A DNA stretch of 64,000 nt, taken from the NCBI GenBank assembly GCA_021234155.1, contig JAJEKV010000040.1, positions 7,496,438 to 7,560,437 on the forward strand, in the 5' to 3' direction. Positions 36,284 through 48,429 of the stretch are shown here, piece by piece; the stretch's first letter is position 1, and the number at the start of each line of letters is the position of its first letter. A program made the position numbers and the translations under genes. Source of the DNA: Isoetes taiwanensis. Lineage: Eukaryota; Streptophyta; Lycopodiopsida; Isoetales; Isoetaceae. The notes below the pieces were generated by a model that searched no databases, was not told the origin of the DNA, and saw only the letters and a program-made list of their open reading frames with translations.

Positions 36284-38888
36284 ATGGCAATTTCGGAGTT
36301 GGACATTGAACCAGAAGCAGGAACAGAGGATGACTACCTAATCTTGAAATCAGAAAAAGAGCAGGAAGAATCCCAAGAAGCGGTAGAAGCAGCTTTCCGT
36401 GAGGGAACACCACCATGGTCGGAACAGATAACTATTAGGGGATTGGTAGTTGGTGCCCTTTTGGGTACAGTATTTTGCGTGATTACACATAAGTTGAACC
36501 TCACTGTTGGAGTGATTCCATCCCTTAATGTAGCAGCTGGTTTGTTGGGATTCTTTTTTGTTAAGATCTGGACTTTGTTGGTTTCCAAGTTGAGCTGTTG
36601 CAATGTTCAACCTTTTACTCGCCAGGAGAATACTGTTATTCAGACTTGTGTGGTGGCTTGCTATGGCATTGCTTTTAGTGGTATGGGAGTATCCGTCAAA
36701 TTATTGGTTCGTTAAACTTGTTTTTTTACATATGTTTTACTCATGTGTTCTGCTTATGGCTGTGCATAGGGGGATTTGGATCTTATTTGCTTGCAATGGA
36801 TAAGAGGACATACGATCTTATTGGTCCTCAGTATCCAGGAAATTATTTGAAAGATGTAATAAATCCTTCATTGGGGTGGATGACTGCGTTTGTATTTGCA
36901 GTCAGCTTTGTTGGCATTATGGCACTTGTGCCTCTGCGCAAGGTATGGGTCTTTGCTGTCTTTATAGCCCTTGTAATGTGCATATATAAGTGAAGCGTTG
37001 CTTCTTTATGTTGTTTTATGTGGCTGATCTGTTTTTTTTTTCTTTTGTAGGTGATGCTTATTGATTATAAGCTTACATATCCAAGTGGTACTGCAACAGC
37101 GGTGTTAATCAACAGCTTCCATACACCAAAAGGAGCAGAAACTGCGGCGTAAGATAATTATTATCTAGTAATGAATTTAGAGATAGAACACCATCTTTTC
37201 TACGTGCTCTAAAATTTAAGGTTCAAATACTTCAAAATGACTTTTTTTAATTTCATCCAGCAAACAAATAGCTTGTCTTGGCAAGTATTTTGGAGTTAGT
37301 TTTTTCTGGAGCTTCTTCAAATGGTTCTTTAGTGGTGCGGGGGATAGTTGTGGATTTGATCAGTTCCCTTCCTTGGGCATGAAAGCTTATGCCAATATGT
37401 ATGTATTTAGTGCTCCCAAACTTCATTTGTTATCTTGTTTTCGTCTTGCTGAGTTGTTGATTGTGCGTTATGGCAGATTCTACTTTGACTTTAGCACAAC
37501 ATATGTTGGGGTGGGCATGATATGCCCTCATATTGTCAACTGCTCAGTCCTTCTTGGGGCTATCGTCTCTTGGGGTATTATGTGGCCTCTCATTAGCAAA
37601 CGTGCTGGGGACTGGTTTCCAGATGGTCTAGCAAAGAATGATTTTAAAGGGCTTTACGGCTATAAGGTTGTGCAAATTTTCATGACATAATTTATTGCAC
37701 CTGCATAAGCTAATGCATGGGGAAACTTATATGTGCAGGTATTCATAGCCATTGCTGTAATTTTAGGTGATGGTATTTATAACCTGGTGAAAATACTGTT
37801 CCTTTCGTTGAAAGCAATGTATATTGAATATGAGAATAAGAAGAAGCTTCCATTGACTACTAATTGCCCAACTGGTAAGAACTAAGAGCTGTCAAACTTT
37901 TTTTCTTTCAGAAAGTCATATGCGCCGTTTATGGACTTTCGTGTTTTTTCATTTTGCAGAGCTACTTGATTCAGTTGATGAGTCAAGGCGGTCTGAAGTA
38001 TTTATGAAAGAAGGAATTCCCTTCTGGATTGCTGCAACTGGATATGTTACCTTATCCATCATATTAATGATATCCATCCCACAGATATTTCCCCCTGTTA
38101 GATGGTATTTTGTACTGATTTGTTACCTATTGGCGCCTGCACTTGGGTTCTGTAATGCGTACGGTGCAGGTCTTACGGATTGCTTGGCAAGTACCTATGG
38201 AAAAGTAGGTTTATTTGTCTTTGCAGCATGGGCTGGAAAAGATGGTGGTGTGATTGCTGGTTTAGCCGCATGTGGAGTAATGATGAGCATTGTATCTACA
38301 AGCTCTGATTTGATGCAAGATTTTAAAACAGGTTTCCTTACTCTTTCATCACCAAGGTCGATGTTTGTCAGCCAGTTGATTGGGACCGTTCTTGGATGTA
38401 TAGTAGCACCTTTAACATTTTGGATGCTGTGGACTGCTTTTGAGATTGGTTCACCTGATGGAGTATACAAAGCTCCTTATGCTATTATCTTCAGGGAGAT
38501 GGCTATCCTTGGTGTGGAGGGTCTTTCAGCATTGCCGAAGCATTGCTTGGAATTGTGTCTTGCAGGATTTATATGTGCTTTAGTTTTGAATGTTGCAAGG
38601 GACAAGCTTCCTTCAAGAATTGCCAAGTTTATTCCAATACCCATGGCCATGGCGATTCCCTTTTATATAGGAGCATATTTTACAATCGACATGTTTCTGG
38701 AAACTGTTATACTATTTGTTTGGAAACGTCTTAATAAGAGAGAAGCAGCTATATATGCCACTGCAATGGCATCGGGCTTAATATGTGGAGATGGTGTCTG
38801 GACGATTCCGTCAGCATTACTTTCCTTATTAAAGGTTACCTCCCCTATATGCATGTCCTTTGCTCCAACCATCACAAACGGTCATTGA
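36284..38888 (+). CDS. YSL: Yellow Stripe-Like metal-chelate transporter (YSL4/YSL6-type)
   Basis: Oligopeptide-transporter (OPT) family membrane protein. YSL proteins carry iron and other metals bound to nicotianamine or related chelators across plant membranes. Seven exons: 36284-36680, 36770-36942, 37051-37148, 37261-37398, 37477-37666, 37739-37874, 37960-38888. All introns are GT-AG, phases agree, and the spliced frame is 2061 bases (686 residues), normal for the family. ATG 36284 is the first in-frame ATG. Landmarks in order: [169 protein letters not shown]. Acidic soluble N terminus, then many hydrophobic segments. The [12 protein letters not shown] and [14 protein letters not shown] stretches resemble, from memory, the YSL4/YSL6 subgroup, reported on internal membranes. 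Substrate is inferred. Confidence 0.93.
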
Positions 38889-39730
38889 GTTTGAGATGGA
38901 CGAGCTTGTACATAATTTGGTCAGAAGAAGCAGCAGCAGCAGCAGCAATTTGCTCAGAGAATTTTGTACATATACTTTATATATTAGTATAAGCATTCTT
39001 CACTCTTTTGTAAGAGTTAATTTCACAGGGAAAGCTTTTTTGTCGTCAGAAAGAAAGACAACTGGTTATATTTAAAGAGGATGAAAAAGTTGACCCTTCT
39101 ACTTGATGGAAAATGTAAGCTGTGTTAATCTACAATAAGTTCTATCTGTGAGCCATCATTGTGCACCGACAGCTAAAAGGGGAGCTTGTCCACCGACATC
39201 TCGATTACTTGCATCTTGCCAGAAGAGAAATACTTGGACGTGTGGCATAAAGAAATAGGCGTGTAAAACACTACCTTTGCTTGTTGCTACCTGGTACAAA
39301 CAATAGCCTCTTGACTCTTCATCACAACCAAATAGGCAATTTTAAGTTTCTGCATTCTCTTGTTTTATTGGGATGTGTGCATACCCATACATTCATAGGC
39401 TTTGATCACCTTAAGGGTGGGTTCACACACTAAGTTAAGTGAAATTTTTTTATATTAATTGCCTTCACACCTTTCTCGTTATAAAATTCCATTAGGGGCT
39501 CGAAAATAGTCTAACCAGCAATTATACCTTAATTTTCATTTGTTAGATTTTTTTTTTTTTCATGTAATGAGAAAATCCTTTTCCTCTGAAAATTTACTGG
39601 AATATTGCCTTCCAATACAAACTACAAAAGGCAAGAGTTAAATTCTTCACTATATAGTAAATTTGTAGAATACAAGGTAATAGTTATTGTAAATATAAAC
39701 CAGATCTTTATATTGTTCATGTTGCCTCCA
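38889..39730. other. 3' flank of the YSL gene
   Basis: Probably contains the 3' untranslated region. A short (GCA) run lies at about 38930-38947, 42 bases after the stop. I could not place a poly(A) site with confidence. No other feature was seen. Confidence 0.45.
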
Positions 39731-39900
39731 AACAAAAATCTTACAACTGCCCGAAACAAATATAGTAATTTCCTTCAAAAATACATGCAAATTAGCGTGG
39801 TAAGTTTGCTCTAAAAACAAAAATCTTACAACTGCCCGAAACAAATATAGTAATTTCCTTCAAAAATACATGCAAATTAGCGTGGTAAGTTTGCTCTAAA
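39731..39900. repeat. 85-bp tandem duplication, identical copies
   Basis: 39731-39815 (aacaaaaatcttacaactgc to gtttgctctaaa) is repeated directly at 39816-39900 with a period of 85 and no difference that I can see. It is non-coding. Confidence 0.9.
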
Positions 39901-41047
39901 AACCAGCATGTAAAATACTAACCTAGATCTACAAATTGGCATTATAAATCTGTTGTAAATATCAATATGCTAAATGTTGATTTGGATCACCTAAGTAAAT
40001 GTGTCGACCACGATTATCAGCTTTCTTCTTCCATACTTCAATGCTTTCTGTAAAATCAAACTCCCTTGCTTGAGCAGGACCATTTACAACAATAGACAGG
40101 CATGCATTCGAGCTCTCTACGTTCAACTTCGAATGCCATATGCCTTTTATATTAGTTCTATGGCTAAACAAACTCTAGGAAATTGCATGGCTAGCACATT
40201 GTACTAAAGCAATTTGTAACAATGTCATAATATTGTTGAAGCGTGCTTCATTTGCTGGACTTGAAGAGATCATCAAATAAACTTCTTCCATTACGCTGGC
40301 AAATAGTTTTTACAAGTTTTTTGTTGGGGAAAAAATGTTTATTAAAAATAAGAGGCTTTTGTGCATGTTGAACCATTGAGAATTCATATAATTTTAGAGG
40401 AAAAGATGTAGCTAAAAATGAAGGGAAATAAAGAAGCTTATATTATTTTAAGGGCTTATACTATTTTATTAGTTTATCTTTTTAGGGGCTTGTTATTTTT
40501 AAACCTAATAAACTTCTTAAGAACTTTTTTGGTTTATTTTTTTAAGGCCTTATTATTTTGAAACCACAAATGTGAAGGAAACTAGAAGTTTTTGTTGGAC
40601 AGTCGCTTGATGTCGAAGGATGCCCAGATGAGCGGCCTGCCTGACCTGGAAAGACTGTTGCACAGGTTATGTAATTCCTGGACTCAGGGGTTTGCTTGAT
40701 CTTAATAAGCTTTAGCTTCCCTGTGCTTGAGCTTGTGCTTGATTTTGGAACATAAATTTTGATGGTTCACCAGCAGATTGTGTTGAATTGGCTATAAATT
40801 AATTTTATTTGGCTTTCTAGGTATATGCATGGCAAAATTTAGGGTTGCTTTTGGATTCATGCAGCAGAACAAGAAAGAGGAGATGAACGAGAGAGGCTTA
40901 GTTACTTCCAGAGTTGAGCTATGGCTGAACAAGCCAGAAGGCTTGCAAAAGGCAGCATTGCAAATTATATGCGAAAGATCATTGTAGTACAGTAAGCTTC
41001 GGAGATGATATTATGGTGGCGAGGCCTTATTGGCCGTGTTTTTTAGT
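39901..41047. other. No gene seen
   Basis: AT-rich sequence. A short plus-strand frame near 40830-40985 (NKKEEMNERGLVTSRVELWL) is faintly like the C-terminal region of plant transposases, but it is too short to call. Confidence 0.35.
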
Positions 41048-41320
41048 ATCGAGAAAAAATAAAATAAATTTTAAATTTTTTGTTTTGGTGCGTTATGGAA
41101 TTTGTGCTATATTTAATGTTTTGTATATTATTCATGAATTTGCCAATGTTTTTTGAATTTTTATTTTATTTTAAAAATACACACACGCATCGAGAAAAAA
41201 TAAAATAAATTTTTTGTTTTGGTGCAGGATTTGTGCTATATTTAATGTTTTGTATATTATTCATGAATTTGCCAATATTTTTTGAATTTTTATTTTATTT
41301 TAAAAACACACACACGCGCG
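41048..41320. repeat. About 141-bp tandem duplication ending in CA/CG repeats
   Basis: Both copies begin atcgagaaaaaataaaataa (41048 and 41189), share gtgctatatttaatgttttg and attcatgaatttgccaat, and end in acacacacg. The second copy lacks about 12 bases and ends in a short cgcgcgc run. The CA run may have favoured the duplication. Confidence 0.85.
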
Positions 41321-42331
41321 CACATACAAAACAATAATACAAAAAGCATATTCTTTCGTGGCACGTTAATAACATAGAGCCACTTGCTAAAAGCTGTAAG
41401 GAATTATAAAAAAACTTTAGCTAATTCGTGTTGCTGCTAGACTTTAATGCATGAGTCAAACTTTGATAGTGCACATAGATACTAGCTTGTATTATGCACC
41501 AAATCTATTTCTGAAAAGTCAGAGACCATTTGTAAGTTTTTACCCCTTATTGATTGCCTGCTTTTACAATTTGTAGCATTTCATGATAGAAAGCTTCTCT
41601 AAGGCAAAAATTAGCAAATATGTGTAATCTAATTACATGCTTTTGATAATATTTAAGCTACTATTTAATATCAGGGCTGGCTTTAGTGGAAAGATTGATT
41701 CTAGTGAACGAAATGGTGCACCAGTATAGTTGGTGTATTGCAGAATTTAAATTATGGATAGAGTCTACACCACAAGCTTCAACTAATTTTGATTTGGCTG
41801 GGGTACATTTCTTATAGAGGTAGAAACATGTTAATTAAAAAGATATTTATGTTCTAATATTGTCACTTATAAAAAAATTATGGATGCGCATTAGCAGAAA
41901 TCATAATCTGAGCAGTTAATTTGTCATCTATTGTTTTCTTTTTTCATTATCATCCGGGAGAATATTTTCTCAAGGTATGCTTTTCTCGTATGTTGCATGA
42001 CCTTGCAATCTCTTATTGCTAATCCGAGAAAACTTCGTAGAATTGCTGCCAACATGGTCTTGTTATTGCTAGATAAAAGTTCTAATTACCATATATGCTA
42101 GATAAGATTCCGATTGCCTTTTACCATGCCACAAAACTATATAAAAAATTGTTATTCTTCTACCAGCAAGGCAACCAATATCTGATCTTAACAGAGTTCT
42201 CCTATTCTGTTAGCATTCTAAATCTATTGATGATTCGTAACCAAAACGAATTTCTACTTCATAAAAGTGTTATATATACCAAAATAAAACTGTAATCTCT
42301 CTAATCCTATACAATCTGAGCAAAGCAGATG
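41321..42331. other. No gene seen
   Basis: AT-rich non-coding sequence without a recognisable domain or repeat. Confidence 0.4.
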
Positions 42332-42431
42332 CTCTAAAATGCAAATAAAAGTAAATAAGAGAATGAATTATAAAGATGATTCTCTAAAATGCAAATAAAA
42401 GTAAATAAGAGAATGAATTATAAAGATGATT
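42332..42431. repeat. 50-bp tandem duplication, identical copies
   Basis: 42332-42381 and 42382-42431 are identical (ctctaaaatgcaaataaaag through attataaagatgatt). It is the third tandem duplication within 2.7 kb. Confidence 0.9.
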
Positions 42432-42869
42432 CGTACAGACAAATTGAACTCACAACCTTCTAGTTGCAAATCATTCATCTTCGCCAAATGTGCTACCGAT
42501 ATTTGTTGAAAATATTTCCTCATATTTTCTTCATATGGAGAGCTGATTTCAGGAGGGTCTAGAATATTCTAGAACCTACATGCATGCGTGACACTTGGCA
42601 CGATCTCGTCCAATTGGAGTGGCGTGATCCTGACCATTGGCCTAAATATATATAGAGGCACTTTTTTCTTGTCGAACCATTCTAGTTCAACGCCAGTCTT
42701 GAGCCTTCTGGGCATCTGTCTCATGTTCATGCTTGCCTTTGAGCTATTATATTCTTGTTTCTTCATCATATATCAGATTCTTTGCCGATCTTGGTGTATG
42801 ACTTTGTATTTTTTACGTACTCATCGTGCATTTCCCTTGTTTTCACGTAGGTTCATGACAGTTGGGAAG

Positions 42870-44176
42870 CTCTTGAGTCCATTAGAAGATATTTCAAACT
42901 AGGTGATAGATGATGATCTAAAGTCACATTAAGGTATTCGTCACTGAATACAATGGATAAAGCAACTCCTGAGATGCCTAAGCATGGCAGTTCACTACTG
43001 CTAGAAGTTGCAGGCTTATCTTTCAACTTTTTGTAGGATTTGCATTGGAATCTATAGTGCGCTTGTAATCCACAATGCCAGCAAACAGCTTGAGCACTTT
43101 TCTCAACAAATGATAAGTTGGATTTGGTATCTGTTACAGTTTTTCCTTTATCTTGATTGGCTTTAGTATAATTAATCTATACTTGCTTAAGATTTCTGGA
43201 TTGTTGAAGTTCAACATCAACGAGCATAGTCTGAAGATCATGGAAGGTCCAGGCCACTCCTTTTTGGGTTTGAATACTAAACACTTGTTGAGGATAGGAA
43301 GCTTCTATGGCAGATAACAGGATGAGAATAATATCTTCTTCCTCCATTTTGCCTTTTACTGCAACAACTTACTGTCTAAGTGCTTTTAATCTGAAGATAA
43401 TTTGTTGCTCCACCACAGTATTCAATAGTCAGTTGGTCCATTTGTTTCTTGAAGTGCTTGACTCTACCAAGTCCTTTCAAGGCATATGTATCTTGAAGGT
43501 ATTTTCAAGCTTCACCAAATGTTGCGAATATAGTTAGTTGGCATTTTATATCTGGGATATAGAGAATTAACGGATGATTCAAAGCAAATTTGTCAATACT
43601 TGCAGACTTAGTATTTGTAGTGGGAGACTAGCCATGCTCAAGAACAACCTATAATTTCATTAATCCAAGAAAGAGTTTAAAAAACTTATGCCATTCTTGA
43701 AATTTGACCGATCCAACTGTGTATTAGGGTCTAGTTTTCATGGATCGGATATTCTGTTGTAATATGATAGATGTAGAAATGTAAAAGATCTTGCAGACCT
43801 ATCTAATTTATCTCTTCTTAGGGTAAAATACTAATTTAGCCAAATCCACCATAAATTTATAGATCCATTATAAATTTATGATGATTCTTGACAAATCTAT
43901 AGCTGAGATTTATTAAATTTGACCTCCTTACTCTTGACATTGGTTGAGTAGATGTAATGCCTATTAGATGAATTCAACACCATGCAATCAATAATTTACT
44001 GTGAGGCAAAGCTGATTTCTCCAAAATTTCTTCAAGAACTAGAGTAATAATCTTTTGATGACATTGAAATTTTTTGTGATAGCAGCTCCTATGAATCCGA
44101 TTTTGATGCTGGAATCCTGGCAAAAAATTTCACCCTTGGAAAAAAATGTCCATTCTCTCTCCTCTCTCTCAGGCTT
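42870..44176 (-). pseudogene. Ty1/copia gag remnant with CCHC zinc knuckle
   Basis: Minus-strand gag text, broken by stops, runs from just after the primer-binding site at 44177. The CX2CX4HX4C knuckle CWHCGLQAHYRFQC is intact at 43083-43042 and would bind the element's RNA. About 150 bases later LLMDSRASQLS (about 42895-42863) stands where the protease active site LDSGAS is expected, with Gly changed to Arg. No integrase or RT follows. The remnant seems to sit inside the other copia copy, whose RT stops next to this element's LTR. Confidence 0.65.
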
Positions 44177-44188
44177 GCTCTGATACCA
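44177..44188 (-). promoter_or_regulatory. Primer-binding site, initiator Met-tRNA type
   Basis: The minus strand reads TGGTATCAGAGC, the standard plant Ty1/copia primer-binding site complementary to initiator methionine tRNA. It directly follows the LTR end TTCACA. Confidence 0.85.
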
Positions 44189-44284
44189 TGTGAATTGAGG
44201 AGAACAAGCCTAACTATATAGTAGTAGGGTGACGTGGCATAGATGGGCCATGTAATATGTAGGTGGCATGTATATGCCACATCA
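44189..44284 (-). repeat. Short LTR-like segment (about 96 bp) before the primer site
   Basis: On the minus strand it begins TGATGTGGCATATACATGCC and ends CTCAATTCACA just before the primer-binding site, so it has TG...CA ends. It is very short for an LTR, like those of TRIM elements. The palindrome tggcatgtatatgcca is at 44264-44279. I did not find the partner LTR, so the 5' end (44284) is a guess; the LTR could start nearer 44335. Confidence 0.5.
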
Positions 44285-44329
44285 TGGGTTAGGGTTAGGT
44301 CAGTTTCTAACTGTAATAAGATGTAGGGA

Positions 44330-47302
44330 ACCTTTCTGCTGATCATAATCGACTTGGAATCCAAGAAAGTGATGAATATAGCCCAAATCTTTCATATGAA
44401 AGACTTGTTGCAGCTGGTTTTTAAAGGCAAGAATTTAAAATTCATCAGAACTACTTTGGGTAGAATCAAACTCAAGAAGAGTGAGTAGAGACGTTCATAC
44501 CGAGTCTGGAAAGCCTGTTTGAGACCATATATGGCTTTGTGGGGAAGACAAACTATGTCAGCAGCAGAATCTTGAACAAAAACTTCAGGCTGTTCTATGG
44601 AGACTTCTTCTTTAAGAATATAATTGAGAAAGGCATTATTTACATCCATTTGACGAATGAAACAATGGTGTAGAGTGGTAAATATCAACACAATGTGAAT
44701 TGAGGTCATTTTGGCAACTGGAGCATAGGTCTCATCATAATCAACACCGGCAATATGAGTAAAACGTCATGCAAATAATCTTGCCTTGAAATGGTGAAGA
44801 GAACCATCAAGTTTGAATTTCAATTTGTAAACCCACCTAGAACCAAACGGCATGGCGATCTGCAGGGTGGGGAAGGAGGCTCCAAGTGTGAGCTTGATGA
44901 ATGGATTGAATTTCAATAGTCATGGCAACAACAAACATTGGGCGTGATGAGGATTGTTGATAGCAGCAGAATAGGAAGATGGTTCAAAAGGAAGTTCAGA
45001 GATAACAAGGCTGTAGTCTTTGTGCTAAATAGGAGGATGGCGAATTCGTTGTGGATGACCAGAGGGAGGCATGAAAGGGAGAGGTGGAGGCGGCAGATTA
45101 GAAGACTCAAAAGTAGTATCCAGTGATGGAGCAGAAGGTGTGGAAGGAGGCAAGGATGGAGGCAAAGCAGGAGTAGAATTGGAGAAAGAAGACAATGGGT
45201 CTTCAATCAGTGTGAAAGAACATGGAGCAATAGGTAAAATATGATAAGGTTCAAACTCATGAAAACAAACATAAGTATTGATAACTAGAGTTTTGGTAGC
45301 GAGGTCCAATAAACGATAAGCTTTTTGATTGATGCAGTAACCTAAGAACATATATTCTTTGATAGTGGTAGCAAATGGCTTGATCAGACTTTTTTGGGCA
45401 GACGACCAACAAGACTACTATGAGATGTGCGATTACTGAGATAAACAGCAGTAGCCATATCTTCTGCCCAATGAGTGGCCGGAACATGCATAGCAAGAAG
45501 CAAGGTGCGGGCCATTTCAATGATGGTGGAGTTTGCACGTTGAGCACGACCAATTCTGTTCTGGAGTGTAAGGAGTAGATGACTGATGTTGTATAGCATG
45601 AGAGGCACAAAAAGAATTGAACGAATTGGAGGAAAATTCACCTCTACAACCATCAGTTCGAATAGTAATAATACTATCTTGAGTGGCATGTTCAATTTCT
45701 CGATAAAAAAGAAGAAAGAATTCATATGCTTGACTTCTTGCCTGAAGAAAATGAACAAAAGACATCCAATATGAGGAAGAAGTAACGGGCATTGCTGACA
45801 AAAGGAGGACTGATTGGGCCACAGAGACCAAGGAAGAAGCTCCAGACGGTGATGAAAGGACGAAGAAGATGATGGAAAATGAGATCGGGTAGTCTTGCTG
45901 TGTATGCAAGCATTACATGGAACAAAGTTAGTGGCTGGATGGCGAAGATGGTAGTGAGTGATAAAATGGTGACAGTAACGTGGAGAAATGTGGCCAAGGC
46001 GATAATGCCAAAGGGTATGTGCAGTGTGTGGAGAAACAACAAGATGGGCATATTCAGCAAGGAGAGTACTATCTGCAATACGATAAAATTTTTTAAAATG
46101 AACTCCAATAAGAATATCATAGAAATTGAGAACTTTACAGATGTTGGTGTTGAAAGCAATATGAAGGCATGCATTAGTCAACTTACTTACAGAGATGAGG
46201 TTCTTTTGCAAATCTGGAACATGTAATGCATCTCGAACCATTTTGATGTTTCCATTTAAAAGTGGAACAGAAACAGTTACCTTGAGCAATTGCATAGCAT
46301 TTGCTATGATCTCCCATGTGCACTGGATGAGGAGAGGAAATGGATTATAAGTCACACAGAATGCACGATATGGAGAGACATTGCTTGTTGCACCAGAGTC
46401 AAGATACCAAGAAGGGTTAGGAAGAACATGATCAGCATTGACACAATAGAAAAAATCTTGAACCATATTGCTTAGTTCTTCATGTACACCCCGATCAGGA
46501 TTGGGCATGGTGGAGGTTGAAGAGACTAAGGCTGAAGCACGGTAGTCCCTAGCTAGATGACCTATCTTATGGCATCGATAACATGTAGGTCATCCCTTGT
46601 TAGAACGAAACCTAGGGGTTTTCTTGGCAGGACTATTGTTGTCTGCAACTATGACGACCTCTGATGTCAAACCCCCATTTTGTTGTTGATGAAGGGTCTC
46701 AGCACTGAATTCGATCCATGACATAACCAAAGGTATAGTTTGAAAGATGCCCTTTAAGATTGATGATCAGACTCTCGAAGGATTTGGGCGGACTATTGAG
46801 TAACAAGAGCACTTTCTCATCTTCTGTGATATCTACACCAGTGGCACAGAGATCATCCAACAGTTCTTTGATCTTTACAGAGTATTTGTCGTCGTCTCCA
46901 CCCTTATGCAAATGGAGATCATACAGTTTCTTTTGCAGCATCAGCTGATGTGCAGCGTTTGGACATTCATAATGATTCAGCAGTCACTTCCACATCTCTC
47001 GAGCAATTGATGCCTCTTTCACAGCTCGTGTGGGGGCATATTCAAGGAGAGTGCAGATTAGAATATGAGCCCTCCGATCTTTTTCATAAAAAACGGAGAT
47101 GGGACTATTCCCAATGACCTCAATTGTTGAAACAGTTTCAGAGCTCGCCATGGGCGAGGATACAGTAGGATTCACAACGTCCCATAAATTTTTATTCTCC
47201 CGAATCATCTAGAGGTGCCACTTAAACATTTGGAAATTCTGCCTTCAAAACGAGGAAGAAGGCGTCAGTAGTATTCAAGACTCCAGTATTTGCAGAATCC
47301 AT
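44330..47302 (-). pseudogene. Ty1/copia retrotransposon remnant: gag, protease, integrase, RT
   Basis: Domains in copia order on the minus strand. Gag starts at ATG 47302 (MDSANTGVLNTTDAFFLVL), then ENKNLWDVVNP and LYDLHLHKGGDDDKYSVKIK. The zinc knuckle near 46600-46560 reads CYRCHKIGHLARDY, with the last Cys replaced by Tyr. The protease is WYLDSGATSNVSP at about 46409. The integrase zinc region is LWHYRLGHISPRYCHHFI at about 46010; the integrase end is MARTLLLAMHVPATHWAED. FLGYCINQKAYRLLD is at about 45348. The RT has QMDVNNAFLNYILKEEVSI, IYGLKQA and FHMKDLGYIHHFLGFQVDYD, ending near 44335 before the YVDD box is reached. Several frameshifts and stops make it dead. The 374-codon frame 46508-45384 is the longest intact part. 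No LTR of this copy was identified. Confidence 0.82.
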
Positions 47303-47834
47303 GATTAAAGAATAAAAGGCGAAATTGATGGAAGAGCAAAATTGACGGAGAAAAGAAATGGAGCAGATGAGATGAGTGACGGCTTAGGCGGATGGTCAGA
47401 TTTAGGCAAGTGGGTCCATAACCTATTGAAGCAAGTGAGCGACAACCTAGCAGATGGCCATTCATCGCTTGAAATGGAAGGGCTTGAATTGGAACTGGGT
47501 TTGTCAAAATTAGGCAAAAAAAGAAGGGGTATTTTGAGGAAGTAAAGCACACAGAGTGGTAAGGAATGCATCTGCGGATAAGCTATGGTGCAAAAATTTC
47601 CCTGCAAGAGCGTTTCTGCCTTGAGCACCCTAATTCTAGAATGCCTGCCATAACCAAAATTTAAAACCTTGATGACATTCTTTCTTGGTGACATTCTCAG
47701 TCTAATGAATGAGTTAAGCTGTCTCTGAGGGCTTCAGTGAAAGGCAATATGTACAGAGGCCTGGAATTGATAAGGTTACTTGATGGTTCAGATTTAACGA
47801 AAGGTCTTCCAAGAAGCCTTCACAACAAGCGTTA
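47303..47834. other. Gap between copia and hAT remnants
   Basis: Minus-strand frames (47305-47694) have no known domain. This may be the leader or LTR residue of the copia copy, but no LTR ends were found. Confidence 0.35.
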
Positions 47835-48333
47835 TTGAAGGGATTAAGGGAGCTAATGGAGGAGTCTGGAGTGATAGATATACTTTCAAATATGCAAGTT
47901 TTAGCTCCTAGTAACTTGCCATCATCTTTTAAGCAATTGAAGCAGTATGGATTGTCTAAAGCAAAAGAGTTGGCAGAGTTCAATGGAATGCACAAAAGTG
48001 GATGGAATTATGGTGAAAGGAATTGTGGACAGTTCTACCTTCATGAAGGAGTTCCATGGATGGAAGGTTCTTGCTTGTGAAGAGTGGAGAGGTCGCACTT
48101 TCCTTGAAATATAAAGTATTATAAGTGCTCACTCTACTTGGGTAGAGAGATTCTCAAACCTGTTACGAGTTGATTTTATTTGCATGATGCAAGTAGCACT
48201 GCAAGTTGTGAGCGTGGTTTTAGCAGAATCAACTTACTACAAAATAAGCTCAGCGACTAGCTCAACACGGACACTCTTGATGCACTTGCTTGCATCTCAT
48301 TGTATGGACCTAATATGGAAGGCTTTTAACTTT
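47835..48333 (+). pseudogene. hAT-type transposase remnant (C-terminal part)
   Basis: DNA transposase of the cut-and-paste class. The frame LRELMEESGVIDILSNMQVL ... YGLSKAKELAEFNGMH is followed, after a shift, by VDGIMVKGIVDSSTFMKEFH and VLACEEWRGRTFLEI. The C-terminal dimerisation block reads HDASSTASCERGFSRINLLQ then NKLSD, stop, LNTDTLDALACISLYGPNME (about 48181-48330), which matches the S.A.CERGFS.MN..K..LRN.L....L..L..I pattern of hAT proteins and ZNF862-like derivatives. Stops and a shift inactivate it. No terminal inverted repeats or 8-bp target duplication were found. Confidence 0.65.
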
Positions 48334-48429
48334 GCGGCAGGAGCTACTCATTGGCGTAATGATGTTCATTACAGGAACATGACTTGTTTATGTTATTTTT
48401 GCTGGAAAATATAATGTTGATGAAAACCA

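Noticed and set aside
36334-36610. Minus-strand open frames over the first YSL exon
   Set aside because: They are shadows of a clear coding exon on the plus strand.
40830-40985. Short frame with NKKEEMNERGLVTSRVELWL, faintly like a plant transposase tail
   Set aside because: It is too short, with no supporting motif on either side.
44938-45206. Arg/Lys-rich plus-strand and Leu/Pro-rich minus-strand frames
   Set aside because: They fall in the linker between the integrase and RT of the copia remnant. The minus frame is part of the polyprotein and the plus frame is its shadow.
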